NCBI RefSeq assembly: GCF_047974105.1
Contig: NZ_JBHYRS010000011.1
Coordinates: 3,074-67,073, forward strand
Direction: 5' to 3'
Length of the DNA: 64,000 nt
DNA from: Mitsuokella sp047974105
GTDB taxonomy: Bacteria > Bacillota > Negativicutes > Selenomonadales > Selenomonadaceae
Shown: positions 43,301 to 51,214 of the stretch, piece after piece
Position numbering within the stretch: position 1 is the first letter of the stretch
Layout: each line of letters begins with the position of its first letter
The notes under the pieces: generated by a model
Seen by the model: the letters and a program-made list of their open reading frames with translations, nothing else
What the model was told of the DNA's origin: nothing
Databases searched by the model: none
Program-made: the position numbers and the translations under genes

Positions 43301-43669
43301 TCAGGGCTTATAGATGGCGATCTCCTCGCCCGGCTCGATGTCGCCGACCTCTTTGTTCTCGAGGTAGAGGCTGCCCTCCAGATTCTCGCCTTCCTCATTG
43401 GCATTGAAGCGCAACGTGATGTGGCCGAGGTCGCGCAGGTTCTTCTGGACCTGGCTGCCAACGTAGACGATCTTGTAGTCCGTCTTGCCGAGCCGGAAGA
43501 TGTCGCCGGGCTCTACCGTGTCCTCGAGCTTGTTGCCGCGATGCAGGACGCAGTACTCGCGGAGTTCCTGCGGCGCGTTCTCATTGAACAGGATGAGCAT
43601 GCGCGCGCCTTTAAACGCGTGGACCTGTGTGCCGAGTTCCTGCACGATGGTGCTGTAATACTTTTTCAT
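43301..43669 (-). CDS. srlB: PTS glucitol/sorbitol-specific EIIA
   Basis: Phosphocarrier that passes phosphate from HPr to EIIB for sorbitol uptake. The 122-residue protein matches the GutA/SrlB IIA family: YYSTIVQELGTQVHAFKGARMLILFNENAPQELREYC at the start and VGSQVQKNLRDLGHITLRFN near the end. AGGAGGTAATC precedes the ATG. It lies 62 bases after srlE and 69 before srlD. Confidence 0.93.
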   Translation of the reverse strand: MKKYYSTIVQELGTQVHAFKGARMLILFNENAPQELREYCVLHRGNKLEDTVEPGDIFRLGKTDYKIVYVGSQVQKNLRDLGHITLRFNANEEGENLEGSLYLENKEVGDIEPGEEIAIYKP

Positions 43670-43731
43670 GAGATTACCTCCTGTTTATATGCAATCAAAT
43701 GGTGTAAGAGTTCGTATATTCGCTCGCGCTC

Positions 43732-44751
43732 TCAGCCCTCATAGAGTCCAAAACTGGCCAGCCAGGCGAGGATGACGGAAAGCGGGCCCGTGATGAAGCG
43801 GGAATAGAGCACGGACGGCACGCCGACTTCGACGGTCTTGGCGTCGGCTTCTGCGAGGCCGAGGCCGACCGGGATGAAGTCGCAGGCGCACTGTGCGTTG
43901 ATGGCGAAGAGTGCCGGCAGCGCGAGGTGCGGCGGGATGGCCCCCTTGCCGATCTCAACACCGATGAGCACGCCGATGACCTGTGCAATGACAGCGCCCG
44001 GTCCGAGAAACGGAGAAAGGAACGGGAAGGAGCAGATCAGAGACAGGATGATGAGGCCGCCGACGTTGCCGGCCAGTGGCACGAGCAGATGCGCGATGAT
44101 GTCGCCGATACCGGTCGAGAGGATGATGCCGATGAGCATGGAGACAAAGGCCATGAACGGCAGGATCGTCTTGATCATCGTGTCGATGGTCTCGCGGCCG
44201 GCCTGATAGAAGACGGCGACGATGCCGCCCATGAACTGCCCGACCTTCGCCATGAAGCCGGCCTGCTGCTCCGAGATCTTCTTCGACGTGTCGTAGTGGC
44301 GGCCGCTGACGCCGCCCGGTGCCGCTGTATCTGCTGCCTGCTCTTCTGCCGGTGCATGGTCAATCGGGACTTCCTGCCCCTCGGCAAAAGCCAGGTCCTT
44401 CTCGCGCACCGCCGAGACGTAGATGTCCGGCTTGATGTACTGCGCGAGCGGACCGCTCGGGCCAGTCGGGTTGAGGTTGATGGTCTGGATACGCTTCTGC
44501 GGGTAGATGCCGCAGCGCAGCGTGCCGCCGCAGTCGATGACGACAGCGAGGATCTCGTCGTCGGGGACGCTCGTCTTGAAACCGTCGACGAGCTCGCAGC
44601 CCGTCATCTCGGCCAGCCGTTTGGCGACAGGCGAGATGACGCCGCCCGTGATGTTGACGATCTTGTTCTGCTTTGCGTCAGGGTGCAACTTGAGCGGGCC
44701 GCCGAAGCCGCCGGAACCAGCCGTAACGATGACGTCTTTATACTCTGCCAT
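43732..44751 (-). CDS. srlE: PTS glucitol/sorbitol-specific EIIB/C2 component
   Basis: Carries the phosphorylated cysteine domain and part of the membrane channel for sorbitol. The 339 residues begin with the EIIB domain (VTAGSGGFGGPLKL, and a VVIDCGGTLRCGIYPQKR segment with the likely phospho-Cys), followed by a linker and about five helices of the C2 part (GNVGGLIILSLICSFPFLSPFLGPGAVIAQ). The ATG at 44751 follows GGGAGAAGAG. The region is strongly G+C-rich. The membrane channel is completed by srlA. Confidence 0.93.
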   Translation of the reverse strand: MAEYKDVIVTAGSGGFGGPLKLHPDAKQNKIVNITGGVISPVAKRLAEMTGCELVDGFKTSVPDDEILAVVIDCGGTLRCGIYPQKRIQTINLNPTGPSGPLAQYIKPDIYVSAVREKDLAFAEGQEVPIDHAPAEEQAADTAAPGGVSGRHYDTSKKISEQQAGFMAKVGQFMGGIVAVFYQAGRETIDTMIKTILPFMAFVSMLIGIILSTGIGDIIAHLLVPLAGNVGGLIILSLICSFPFLSPFLGPGAVIAQVIGVLIGVEIGKGAIPPHLALPALFAINAQCACDFIPVGLGLAEADAKTVEVGVPSVLYSRFITGPLSVILAWLASFGLYEG

Positions 44752-44769
44752 GATGCTCTTCTCCCTTTT

Positions 44770-44784
44770 CATATGTCACATATG
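44770..44784. promoter_or_regulatory. Palindrome in the srlA-srlE gap
   Basis: CATATGT-C-ACATATG, a perfect 15-base palindrome 19 bases before the srlE start. It could be a regulator site or a transcript hairpin inside the operon. Confidence 0.5.
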
Positions 44785-44829
44785 TTCATATAATGTACTA
44801 TCATTGAAAATTTTTTACGCAGCCGCGCT

Positions 44830-45387
44830 TCAGTCCTTCGTCGCGACGAGCTCCTTGCTGAGCTTCACGCCCTGCTGCTTCTGCACGTAGGCCGTCATGA
44901 AGTCGGTGATCCAGCCGCGCAGGAAGTTGATGACGATGCCGATGAGGAAGTAGCGCAGCGCGAGGTCGACGGTCGGCAGTCCGAGCGCCGAGATGCCGTT
45001 GGCAATGCCGAGGAAGACGAAGAGCTCCGCTGGGTCGACGTGCGGGAACAGGCCGTTGAGCGTGTGGCAGGAGGCCGAGGCCGCTGCGTAATACGATGGC
45101 TTGTAGTACTCCGGCAGGAATTTGCCGAGCGACAGGGTCATCGGATTGCAGAAGAAGAACGTGCCGACGACCGGCAAGAGGATGTAGCGCGTAACGACGT
45201 TGCCACCGCAGATGCGCGCGAATTTCTCGATCTTCTCGTGGCCGACGAAGGCGATGATCGAGTTCATCGCGACGAGCAGGCATACGAGCGTCGGGATGAT
45301 GCCGCTGACCCAGCCGACGAAGGTCTCACCGCCCTTGTTGAACATGCCGATGAAGCCCTGTGCCAAGAAAACCATTGTGTCCATCAA
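44830..45387 (-). CDS. srlA: PTS glucitol/sorbitol-specific EIIC component
   Basis: Membrane subunit of the sorbitol PTS. The 185 residues match the GutE/SrlA C1 family: an N-terminal DTMVFLAQGFIGMFNKGGETFVGWVSGIIPTLV stretch, LPVVGTFFFCNPMTLSLGKFLPE and HVDPAELFVFLGIANGI. About four helices. GGAGAGAT precedes the ATG. It sits between gutM and srlE. A rival open frame across it on the same strand has no family resemblance. Confidence 0.93.
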   Translation of the reverse strand: MMDTMVFLAQGFIGMFNKGGETFVGWVSGIIPTLVCLLVAMNSIIAFVGHEKIEKFARICGGNVVTRYILLPVVGTFFFCNPMTLSLGKFLPEYYKPSYYAAASASCHTLNGLFPHVDPAELFVFLGIANGISALGLPTVDLALRYFLIGIVINFLRGWITDFMTAYVQKQQGVKLSKELVATKD

Positions 45388-45417
45388 AATCTCTCCTTTT
45401 TCTTTTTCCCTTATTTT

Positions 45418-45828
45418 TTATCTTCTAGCGGGAGTAAGTTGTTGCTCCCGCTGGAGTTTCTGGTACGAAAGATAATCCTGACGCGCACTCAGGGCCGCCT
45501 TGATCTGCTGGCGCGTGAGCCCCTGCTCCTCGCAGAGCGCTTCGCTGAGGTCGAGCAGATTCAGCCCGTTCAATGCGGAGAAGGGGCGGCATTTGGCAAA
45601 GACGGTGACGCCCTCCATGATCTCCCCTTTGACGATGCGGCAGTCCGCATCGATGCAGAGCAGCACGATAGCACCTGCAAGGAAGCGGCCCTTCGCCTTG
45701 CCGATGGCCACGGGTCCGGATTGACGGAGCTCCTTGAGCCGACGGTTGAAGCGGCGGAACTGCCAGAGCGTCAGTGCCGTCTGCAGCACCCAGATTGCGA
45801 TGGCCGCGATGAATAAGGTCCACATCAT
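45418..45828 (-). CDS. gutM: Glucitol operon activator GutM
   Basis: A 136-residue protein with an N-terminal membrane helix (about 1-18) followed by RFNRRLKELRQSGPVAIGKAKGRFLAGAIVLLCID, the GutM/SrlM signature. GutM proteins promote expression of the glucitol operon; the mechanism is poorly known. AGGAGAGAG precedes the ATG at 45828 (a second ATG follows directly). It lies between the regulator and srlA, with 19 bases to the regulator stop. Confidence 0.88.
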   Translation of the reverse strand: MMWTLFIAAIAIWVLQTALTLWQFRRFNRRLKELRQSGPVAIGKAKGRFLAGAIVLLCIDADCRIVKGEIMEGVTVFAKCRPFSALNGLNLLDLSEALCEEQGLTRQQIKAALSARQDYLSYQKLQREQQLTPARR

Positions 45829-45847
45829 GAATCTCTCTCCTCTCTCG

Positions 45848-46786
45848 TCATTCATGCAGCAAGATGGTCGCTGTCGACTCATCGGTGATCAGCACATTGA
45901 TGAGGTGGCCGTGCAGTGCGCCCATGATGGCCGGCACCTTTTCGCGCGAAGCAGCCATGCCGATGCAGTACGGCAGATTCCGCAGGGTATCGAGCGGCAC
46001 AGCGATCGTGCGGTCTGTGAACGGGGTCTGCACGGGCTCGCCGTCCTTGTCATAGAAGACCGAGCAGATTTCCCCGACGGCGCCGGTCCGGCGCATCGAG
46101 TCGATGGCGTCACGGCCGAAGTAGCCAGCCCAGACGAGGTTCGACGATTTGACCGGCGCACCGATGCCGACGATCGCGATGTCGAGCCGCTGCCAGAGCT
46201 GCGAGATTTTCTCGTAGTTCGCGTCCTGCAGGATGGCGTCGCGTATCTCCGACGTGCGCGTGATGGCCGGCGCGTAGATGAAGTGGCTGCGGCCGCCGAC
46301 AGCTTTGGCCATCTCGTAGCAGATCGTGTTGACATGGTGGTCGCTGTCGATGCTCTCCGGGCCGCCGTCGATCGGCACGAAGTCGATGTCGAGCTGCGGC
46401 ATCTTCTCGCGGTGCGCGCGCTTCGTGAGCTCCTGTATCGTGGAGCCCCAAGCCATGCCGATGATCTGGCCGTCGGCCATGATGCGGCGCAGCAGGTTGA
46501 GCCCGGCCTGCGCCATGCTCTGCTTGATGGCGAGCATGTCGTAGCTCTTTGGCACGACGTACGCCTCACGCAGGCCGAAGCGCCGCTCCAGCGCCGCTTC
46601 GATTTCCTCGTACGAATCGCTCTCGACCTCGATCTTGACGATGCCGTTGTTCATCGCCTTCTTGAGGTACTTGCTGACCGTCGTGCGATCGACACCCATG
46701 CGCCTCGCTATCTCGCTCTGCTTCATGTGATCGAGATAGTACATGCTGGCCGCCTTGATCAGGATGCGTTTCTCCACTGGCATCAT
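45848..46786 (-). CDS. SorC-family sugar-binding transcriptional regulator
   Basis: Probable regulator of the sorbitol operon. The 312-residue protein has an N-terminal HTH (YYLDHMKQSEIARRMGVDRTTVSKYLKKA) and a SorC/DeoR-type sugar-phosphate sensing domain with the phosphosugar loops GMAWGSTIQEL, GGPES and GIGAPV. It is first in the operon and ends 19 bases before gutM, so it is co-transcribed with its target genes. The ATG at 46786 follows GAGGAGGGGAG. Possible operators lie at 46822-46838. Confidence 0.9.
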   Translation of the reverse strand: MMPVEKRILIKAASMYYLDHMKQSEIARRMGVDRTTVSKYLKKAMNNGIVKIEVESDSYEEIEAALERRFGLREAYVVPKSYDMLAIKQSMAQAGLNLLRRIMADGQIIGMAWGSTIQELTKRAHREKMPQLDIDFVPIDGGPESIDSDHHVNTICYEMAKAVGGRSHFIYAPAITRTSEIRDAILQDANYEKISQLWQRLDIAIVGIGAPVKSSNLVWAGYFGRDAIDSMRRTGAVGEICSVFYDKDGEPVQTPFTDRTIAVPLDTLRNLPYCIGMAASREKVPAIMGALHGHLINVLITDESTATILLHE

Positions 46787-46821
46787 GGCAATCTCCCCTC
46801 CTCTGTATCCGCCCCACATTG

Positions 46822-46965
46822 ACTTTCACATTCGTGAAGTTTTTTCTCGTTTGCTCTCTTGTTGAGTCTTATACTAGCAGGACAGCGCCAGATTTACAAT
46901 CATTTTGCCGCTTTTTCCAACGTATTTTCTGCTATTCTCAATGAATTTCTCAATTACTTTCACAT
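46822..46965. promoter_or_regulatory. Candidate operators upstream of the sorbitol operon
   Basis: TTCAC-ATTC-GTGAA is an inverted repeat at 46825-46838. The ten bases ACTTTCACAT occur at 46822-46831 and again at 46956-46965, flanking a possible minus-strand -10 (TATAAG, near 46868-46873). These suit a SorC-family or Crp-type protein. Apart from the hairpin at 47000 and the repeat arm at 47039, the 46787-47080 gap shows nothing else. Confidence 0.5.
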
Positions 46966-46999
46966 ATATTTTAACTCTGTCACTTTTGTGCGCAAACAA

Positions 47000-47021
47000 A
47001 AAAGCCCCTTGTGGGGCTTTT
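47000..47021. terminator. Isolated terminator hairpin left of the insertion sequence
   Basis: AAAGCCCC-TTGT-GGGGCTTT with A-run before and T-run after. No gene ends right here; before the insertion sequence arrived it would have been about 150 bases behind thiD, so it may be the old thiD terminator. Confidence 0.7.
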
Positions 47022-47038
47022 ATCGATAACGAGGCGAT

Positions 47039-47058
47039 GGGCGGGGGCATCTGTTTCG
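47039..47058. repeat. Left arm of an inverted repeat split by the insertion sequence
   Basis: GGGCGGGGGCATCTGTTTCG pairs with 48591-48610 (CGAAATAGATGCCCCCGCCC) at 19 of 20 positions, the exception being a G-T pair. The surrounding GAT-ACGAGGCG and GTTTCGC resemble the left end of the structured element at 26667. Confidence 0.75.
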
Positions 47059-47213
47059 CCTGCAGAAGTGCAGTAGTCAACACTTTTTGGACACGACTAC
47101 ATAAAATCTAATCACTTATTATTTTGGTTTTATACATCTAGAGCAGCGCCCCGGACATCGCTACTGAAATTGCAGGACAGCAGCTGCCTTAGAATTGGGC
47201 ATTCATCAACAAA

Positions 47214-48035
47214 TCATGCGGCATGCGCTTCTCTGTACTGTTTTGGAGTAAGATGATTCAGCGAATACGCCGGACGCTCTTCATTGAAAAACACAATGTA
47301 GTCGTCAATTTCCTGCTCTACTGGTTTTTCGCCGGTAACATGGAGGTCCATAAACAGCTCAGCTTTAATCCAGCCGTTAATGGACTCCATGGCAGCATTA
47401 TCCGTAGGCGTTCCAGCGCGCGACATGGAGCGATTCACATACATGGGCAGAAGCTCGTTATACGCCTTCGAGGCGTAAACGGAGCCCTGGTCACTATGAA
47501 GAATCATTTTGTATTCAGGATGAGTTTTCTTGAGTTCGAGAAGATTTTCCAATCCGCTTATGTATGTCATCCAGTCTCCACGCTTCGCTGACAGGGCATG
47601 GCTGACAATCTCATTGTTCCAGAGGTCCATGTACAAGGTCAGCTCATAGTAGATACCCTTGACACAGAACGCGGTCATGTTGCTGACAATGCACTGAAGT
47701 GGCCCGTCAATGCTGAGTTCTGCAGAAAGCAGATTCGGGAATATTCTTCCCGGATCGCCTGGCTTCTTATACTTGTAGTGCTTTGCCTTGCTCTTTATTC
47801 CCGCAATCCTGCAGCATTTATGCGCATACGGGTCAGAAAAGGCAACGCCAGTATCCAGATGAATCTTGGCATTCAGCCACCGGTAACCATGAGAAGGATA
47901 CTTCAGATGGTATTCTGTAAATAGCTGGATGTTGTCAATCAAACGCTTGGTTCTTGGTGCTGGGGCTCCGAGATGCTTTTTCCAATAGTAGAAACTGCTG
48001 CGGTTAATGCCCATAGCCCTGCATAGGAGCTTCAC
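47214..48035 (-). CDS. IS3-family transposase OrfB (integrase core)
   Basis: A 273-residue protein: helical N-terminal part (MGINRSSFYYWKKHLGAP, HGYRWLNAKIH), then an rve/DDE integrase core with the first Asp in the LTLYMDLWNNEIVSHALS region, the second in ILHSDQGSVYASKAYNELL and the Glu in NAAMESINGWIKAE, ending FNEERPAYSLNHLTPKQYRE. Length and motifs fit an intact IS3/IS150-group OrfB. It is probably made as an OrfAB fusion by frameshifting with the upstream orfA, 26 bases away. Confidence 0.92.
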   Translation of the reverse strand: MKLLCRAMGINRSSFYYWKKHLGAPAPRTKRLIDNIQLFTEYHLKYPSHGYRWLNAKIHLDTGVAFSDPYAHKCCRIAGIKSKAKHYKYKKPGDPGRIFPNLLSAELSIDGPLQCIVSNMTAFCVKGIYYELTLYMDLWNNEIVSHALSAKRGDWMTYISGLENLLELKKTHPEYKMILHSDQGSVYASKAYNELLPMYVNRSMSRAGTPTDNAAMESINGWIKAELFMDLHVTGEKPVEQEIDDYIVFFNEERPAYSLNHLTPKQYREAHAA

Positions 48036-48061
48036 TGTAAATTCTCCGGATAGCTCAAGGA

Positions 48062-48427
48062 TTACTTGGTATTCTTGCTGCTGTAGCGAATTACCGAACC
48101 ATCTCCCTTCACTTCGTACCCTTTTTTTAGTCGGGCCTCCGCTATGCGTGCCTTGATCAGCTCCTGAATCAGTTCGTCTTTTGACATGGATTCATATGCT
48201 TCGAGATTATAAGGTTCTGGTTTATTCTTTTGTTGAATCAAATTCTTTTCTCTGAAAGACATAGGCCCTTGTTTAGAAGCCAACTGATTTTCATCGCGGT
48301 ACATCCGCATATAATCTCGAGCTGTCGAGGGACCAATGCCGTACTGCTTAGCTGCTTCATACTTGGTAATCTCACCGTCATAGATGCGACGGCCTATATC
48401 CAAGCGTTGTTCTTTTGTGTACTTCAT
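48062..48427 (-). CDS. IS3-family OrfA (helix-turn-helix protein)
   Basis: A 121-residue DNA-binding protein. Residues 1-55 form an HTH (LDIGRRIYDGEITKYEAAKQYGIGPSTARDYMRMYRDE) and the C-terminal part is charged and probably coiled (SKDELIQELIKARIAEARLKKG). It pairs with orfB. AGGAGGCTTACT lies ahead of the ATG. Intact, so the element may still be active. Confidence 0.88.
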   Translation of the reverse strand: MKYTKEQRLDIGRRIYDGEITKYEAAKQYGIGPSTARDYMRMYRDENQLASKQGPMSFREKNLIQQKNKPEPYNLEAYESMSKDELIQELIKARIAEARLKKGYEVKGDGSVIRYSSKNTK

Positions 48428-48590
48428 AGTAAGCCTCCTGGTCTAAACTGGGAGTAGCTGGTGTTTAGAAACTATATATCTTTTGTCTTGATTATACAGT
48501 TTCTGTGTCCAAAAGTTACCCCCTCCGTGTCCAAAATAAGCTTACCACTTCAGAAGCGAAGCGACCGCCCGAAGGGCTGAGCGCCAAAGC

Positions 48591-48610
48591 CGAAATAGAT
48601 GCCCCCGCCC
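48591..48610. repeat. Right arm of the inverted repeat split by the insertion sequence
   Basis: Partner of 47039-47058, 14 bases after the thiD stop on thiD's strand. Between it and the insertion sequence lie a small GCCC-GAAG-GGC hairpin (48567-48577) and GAAGCGAAGCG. Joined without the insertion the arms would form one long stem. Confidence 0.75.
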
Positions 48611-48624
48611 CGCTACGATGTCAC

Positions 48625-49431
48625 TCAATTCTCGAAGAAATCGCCATGAAGATTCCAGCCGTGATCGACGGGGCCATTGCCCTTGCCGAGGTCCATCTTG
48701 GCGAGCAGCGCTCCGAACAGGTACGACTTCGCGCGGCCGATCGACTCGTCGAGGTCGAAGCCCTTCGCGAGGTTGGCGGCAATGGCACTCGACAGCGTGC
48801 AGCCCGTGCCATGCGTGTTGGGGTTCGCGACGCGCGTGCCGCGATACCACTTCTCCCCTTCGCCGCCTGCGAGGACGAGCAGGTCGCTCGCGTCGTCCGC
48901 GAAGTGACCGCCCTTGGCGAGCATATTGACCTTGGCCTCTGCGGCGATCTTCTTCGCCGCCTGCTCGAAGGCAAACTCATCCGCAATCTCTGCCCCCGTC
49001 AGGACGCTGAGTTCGGGAATGTTCGGCGTGATGACCTCGGCGAGCGGGAAGAGCTCCTGCACGAGCACCTCGATGGCCTCGTCCACGAGCAGCTTGGCGC
49101 CACTCGTCGCGACCATGACGGGGTCCACGACGACATGCTCGGCCTTATAGGCCTTCAATTTATCCGCGATGACATGGATCAGCGCGGGCGAGGCGACCAT
49201 GCCGACCTTGACGGCATCGGGCCGTATGTCCTCGAAGACCGCATCGAGCTCTGCCGCCAGGAACTCCGGCGTGGCTTCCTGCACCATGCGGACGCCCTGC
49301 GTGTTCTGCGCCGTCAGCGCCGTGATGGCGCTCATGCCGTAGACACCGTTGGCCAGCATCGTCTTGAGATCCGCCTGCACGCCGGCGCCGCCGCTCGAAT
49401 CGCTGCCCGCGATCGTCAGTACTTTCTTCAT
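48625..49431 (-). CDS. thiD: Hydroxymethylpyrimidine/phosphomethylpyrimidine kinase
   Basis: Phosphorylates HMP and HMP-P for thiamine synthesis. The 268-residue ribokinase-fold protein has LTIAGSDSSGGAGVQADLKT, SAITALTAQNT, VVVDPVMVATSGAKLL, ITPNIPELSVLTG and the anion-hole NTHGTGCTLSSAIAANLA. A role on pyridoxine/pyridoxal cannot be excluded, as this family has both. It stands alone on the minus strand, without other thi genes, in the G+C-rich block. A GGAGGGATTCAT-type ribosome site is present. Confidence 0.93.
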   Translation of the reverse strand: MKKVLTIAGSDSSGGAGVQADLKTMLANGVYGMSAITALTAQNTQGVRMVQEATPEFLAAELDAVFEDIRPDAVKVGMVASPALIHVIADKLKAYKAEHVVVDPVMVATSGAKLLVDEAIEVLVQELFPLAEVITPNIPELSVLTGAEIADEFAFEQAAKKIAAEAKVNMLAKGGHFADDASDLLVLAGGEGEKWYRGTRVANPNTHGTGCTLSSAIAANLAKGFDLDESIGRAKSYLFGALLAKMDLGKGNGPVDHGWNLHGDFFEN

Positions 49432-49699
49432 ATGAATCCCTCCTGCATGTCACGAAAAAATTTAACACATCCATCTTACAACGCAAGTCCCTGCTCTGTA
49501 AAGGAAATCCGTCGATTCTCTTCGGTTTCACTCGGTTTCGCCCGACTCATCGATGAGTTCATCCGACTTCGCGAAGGCCTCTTGCATTTTGCCCAAAATC
49601 GACTACAATAACAGTAATGCAATCATCTGTCATGACAGTTGATAAAAAGATATTATCTTCATTTTTCGTTCAGGGATTTTTGGGAAAGAGGTTGTTTGC

Positions 49700-51043
49700 A
49701 TGATTCTCGAACGCTTGGAAGCACTGCCTGTCGGCTCCTTCCAGTACAAGCTGCTCATGGTCACGGGCCTCGGCTGGCTCTTTGACTCGATGGACACGGG
49801 CCTGATTGCCTTTGTTCTGCCTGTCTTGACAAAGGACTGGGGGCTCTCGCCCGCGCAGGCCGGCTGGATTGGCTCAATTGGTCTCATCGGCATGGCGCTC
49901 GGCGCTGTGCTCGCCGGCACGGTCGCCGACCGCATCGGCCGCAAGAAGGTCTTCACCATCACGGTGCTGCTCTACAGCATCTCGACAGGGCTCTGCGCCC
50001 TTGCTTGGAGCTATGAGTCGCTGCTCGTCTTCCGCTTCCTCGTCGGCTTCGGCCTCGGCGGGGAGCTGCCGGTCGCCGCGACGCTCATGAGCGAGTACGC
50101 GCCGAGCCATCTGCGCGGCCGCTTCATCGTCCTGCTCGAGAGCTTCTGGGGCGTCGGCTGGCTCGTCGCGGCCTGCATCGCCTACCTGCTGATCCCGCGC
50201 TTCGGCTGGCAGATTGCCTTTGTCATCGGCACGATTCCGGCGCTCTACGTCTTCCTCATTCGCCTGCACATGCCGGAGTCCGTGCGCTACCTGATCTCGC
50301 ACGGCCGCATCGACGAGGCCAAGGACATCATCCTCGAACTCGAGCGCAGACTCCATGTCGAAAGCCGCCCGTTTGCCAGCCACCTCAGCCCTGCGGAACT
50401 CGAGCAGCCCAAAGCCGCTGCCACGAGCTTCACGACGCTCTGGACGAAGCCGTTCCGCACGCGCACGGTCATGCTCTGGCTTGCCTGGTTCGGCATTGTC
50501 TTCAGCTACTACGGTATCTTCATGTGGCTGCCGTCCATCGTCTTCGCGCAGGGATTCGCCGTTGTCAAGACATTTGAATACGTCCTCATTATGACGCTTG
50601 CCCAGTTGCCGGGCTATTACGCCGCAGCCTGGCTCGTCGATGTCATCGGCCGCAAATACACGCTTTCGCTGTTCCTGCTGATGTCCGGCATCTGCAGTTT
50701 CTTCTTCGGCAATGCCGCCACGGCTTCTAGCCTCCTCATGTGGGGCGCGGCCATGAGCTTCTTCAACCTCGGTGCCTGGGGTGTCATTTACACCTATACG
50801 CCGGAACAGTATCCGACGACCATCCGTGCACTTGGTTCCGGCTGGGCTGCAGGCTTTGGCCGTATCGGCGGCATGATTGCTCCGATGCTCGTCGGCCTCA
50901 TGCTTGCCAATACATTTGGCATGAGCACGATCTTCCTGATGTTCGCCTCGGTCTTTGTCATCATCTCTGCCGTCGTCCTCACACTCGGCAAAGAGAGCAA
51001 GCAGAAGACACTCGAAGAGCTCGAAGAAGCCTACGAAAACTGA
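49700..51043 (+). CDS. MFS transporter, NiaP/YceI-like
   Basis: A 447-residue twelve-helix major facilitator. It shows GLGWLFDSMDTGLIAFVLPVL, IGMALGAVLAGTVADRIGRKK (motif A), FGLGGELPVAATLMSE, LESFWGVGWLVAACIAY, SYYGIFMWLPS and YTPEQYPTTIRALGSG. From memory this pattern follows Bacillus NiaP (niacin uptake) closely, but substrate should be treated as probable. AAGAGG precedes the ATG. Codons are nearly all G/C-ended to about 50.55 kb and then return to the usual mix. Confidence 0.85.
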   Translation: MILERLEALPVGSFQYKLLMVTGLGWLFDSMDTGLIAFVLPVLTKDWGLSPAQAGWIGSIGLIGMALGAVLAGTVADRIGRKKVFTITVLLYSISTGLCALAWSYESLLVFRFLVGFGLGGELPVAATLMSEYAPSHLRGRFIVLLESFWGVGWLVAACIAYLLIPRFGWQIAFVIGTIPALYVFLIRLHMPESVRYLISHGRIDEAKDIILELERRLHVESRPFASHLSPAELEQPKAAATSFTTLWTKPFRTRTVMLWLAWFGIVFSYYGIFMWLPSIVFAQGFAVVKTFEYVLIMTLAQLPGYYAAAWLVDVIGRKYTLSLFLLMSGICSFFFGNAATASSLLMWGAAMSFFNLGAWGVIYTYTPEQYPTTIRALGSGWAAGFGRIGGMIAPMLVGLMLANTFGMSTIFLMFASVFVIISAVVLTLGKESKQKTLEELEEAYEN

Positions 51044-51078
51044 TTTCCCAAACTTATCACCTATACTCACACCTATCT

Positions 51079-51131
51079 ATGAAAACAAAAGCGGATCTGC
51101 CTGTTTACCGGGCAGACCCGCTTTTGTTTTC
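51079..51131 (+). terminator. Terminator of the MFS transporter gene
   Basis: A long stem: GAAAACAAAAGCGG..TCTGCC with GGGCAGA..CCGCTTTTGTTTTC, loop TGTTTACC. Confidence 0.92.
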
Positions 51132-51214
51132 ATGAGTCAGAAGGATTTTGCCGCTGAAACGCGAAGTAGATTAACATATACGAGCAAACAAGTTTTTATC
51201 TGAGGTGACTTAGG

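Larger units (their letters stand above)
47082..48540 (-). mobile_element. IS3-family insertion sequence (two ORFs, overlapping-frame type)
   Basis: Contains an HTH orfA (48062-48427) and an integrase-type orfB (47214-48035). Near-matching ends: ACTTTTTGGACAC at 47082-47094 and the complement GTGTCCAAAAGT at 48505-48516; a second GTGTCCAAAA at 48527 makes the right boundary uncertain. Base composition is clearly lower in G+C than the flanks. No target duplication could be fixed with confidence. Confidence 0.85.

Noticed and set aside
44801..45283. Alternative 160-codon frame overlapping srlA
   Set aside because: Same strand, other frame, Arg/His/Pro-rich as expected of GC-rich shadow; srlA matches the glucitol EIIC family throughout.
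49874..51070. 398-codon minus-strand frame opposite the MFS transporter
   Set aside because: Very acidic composition typical of antisense of a membrane protein gene; no start signal.
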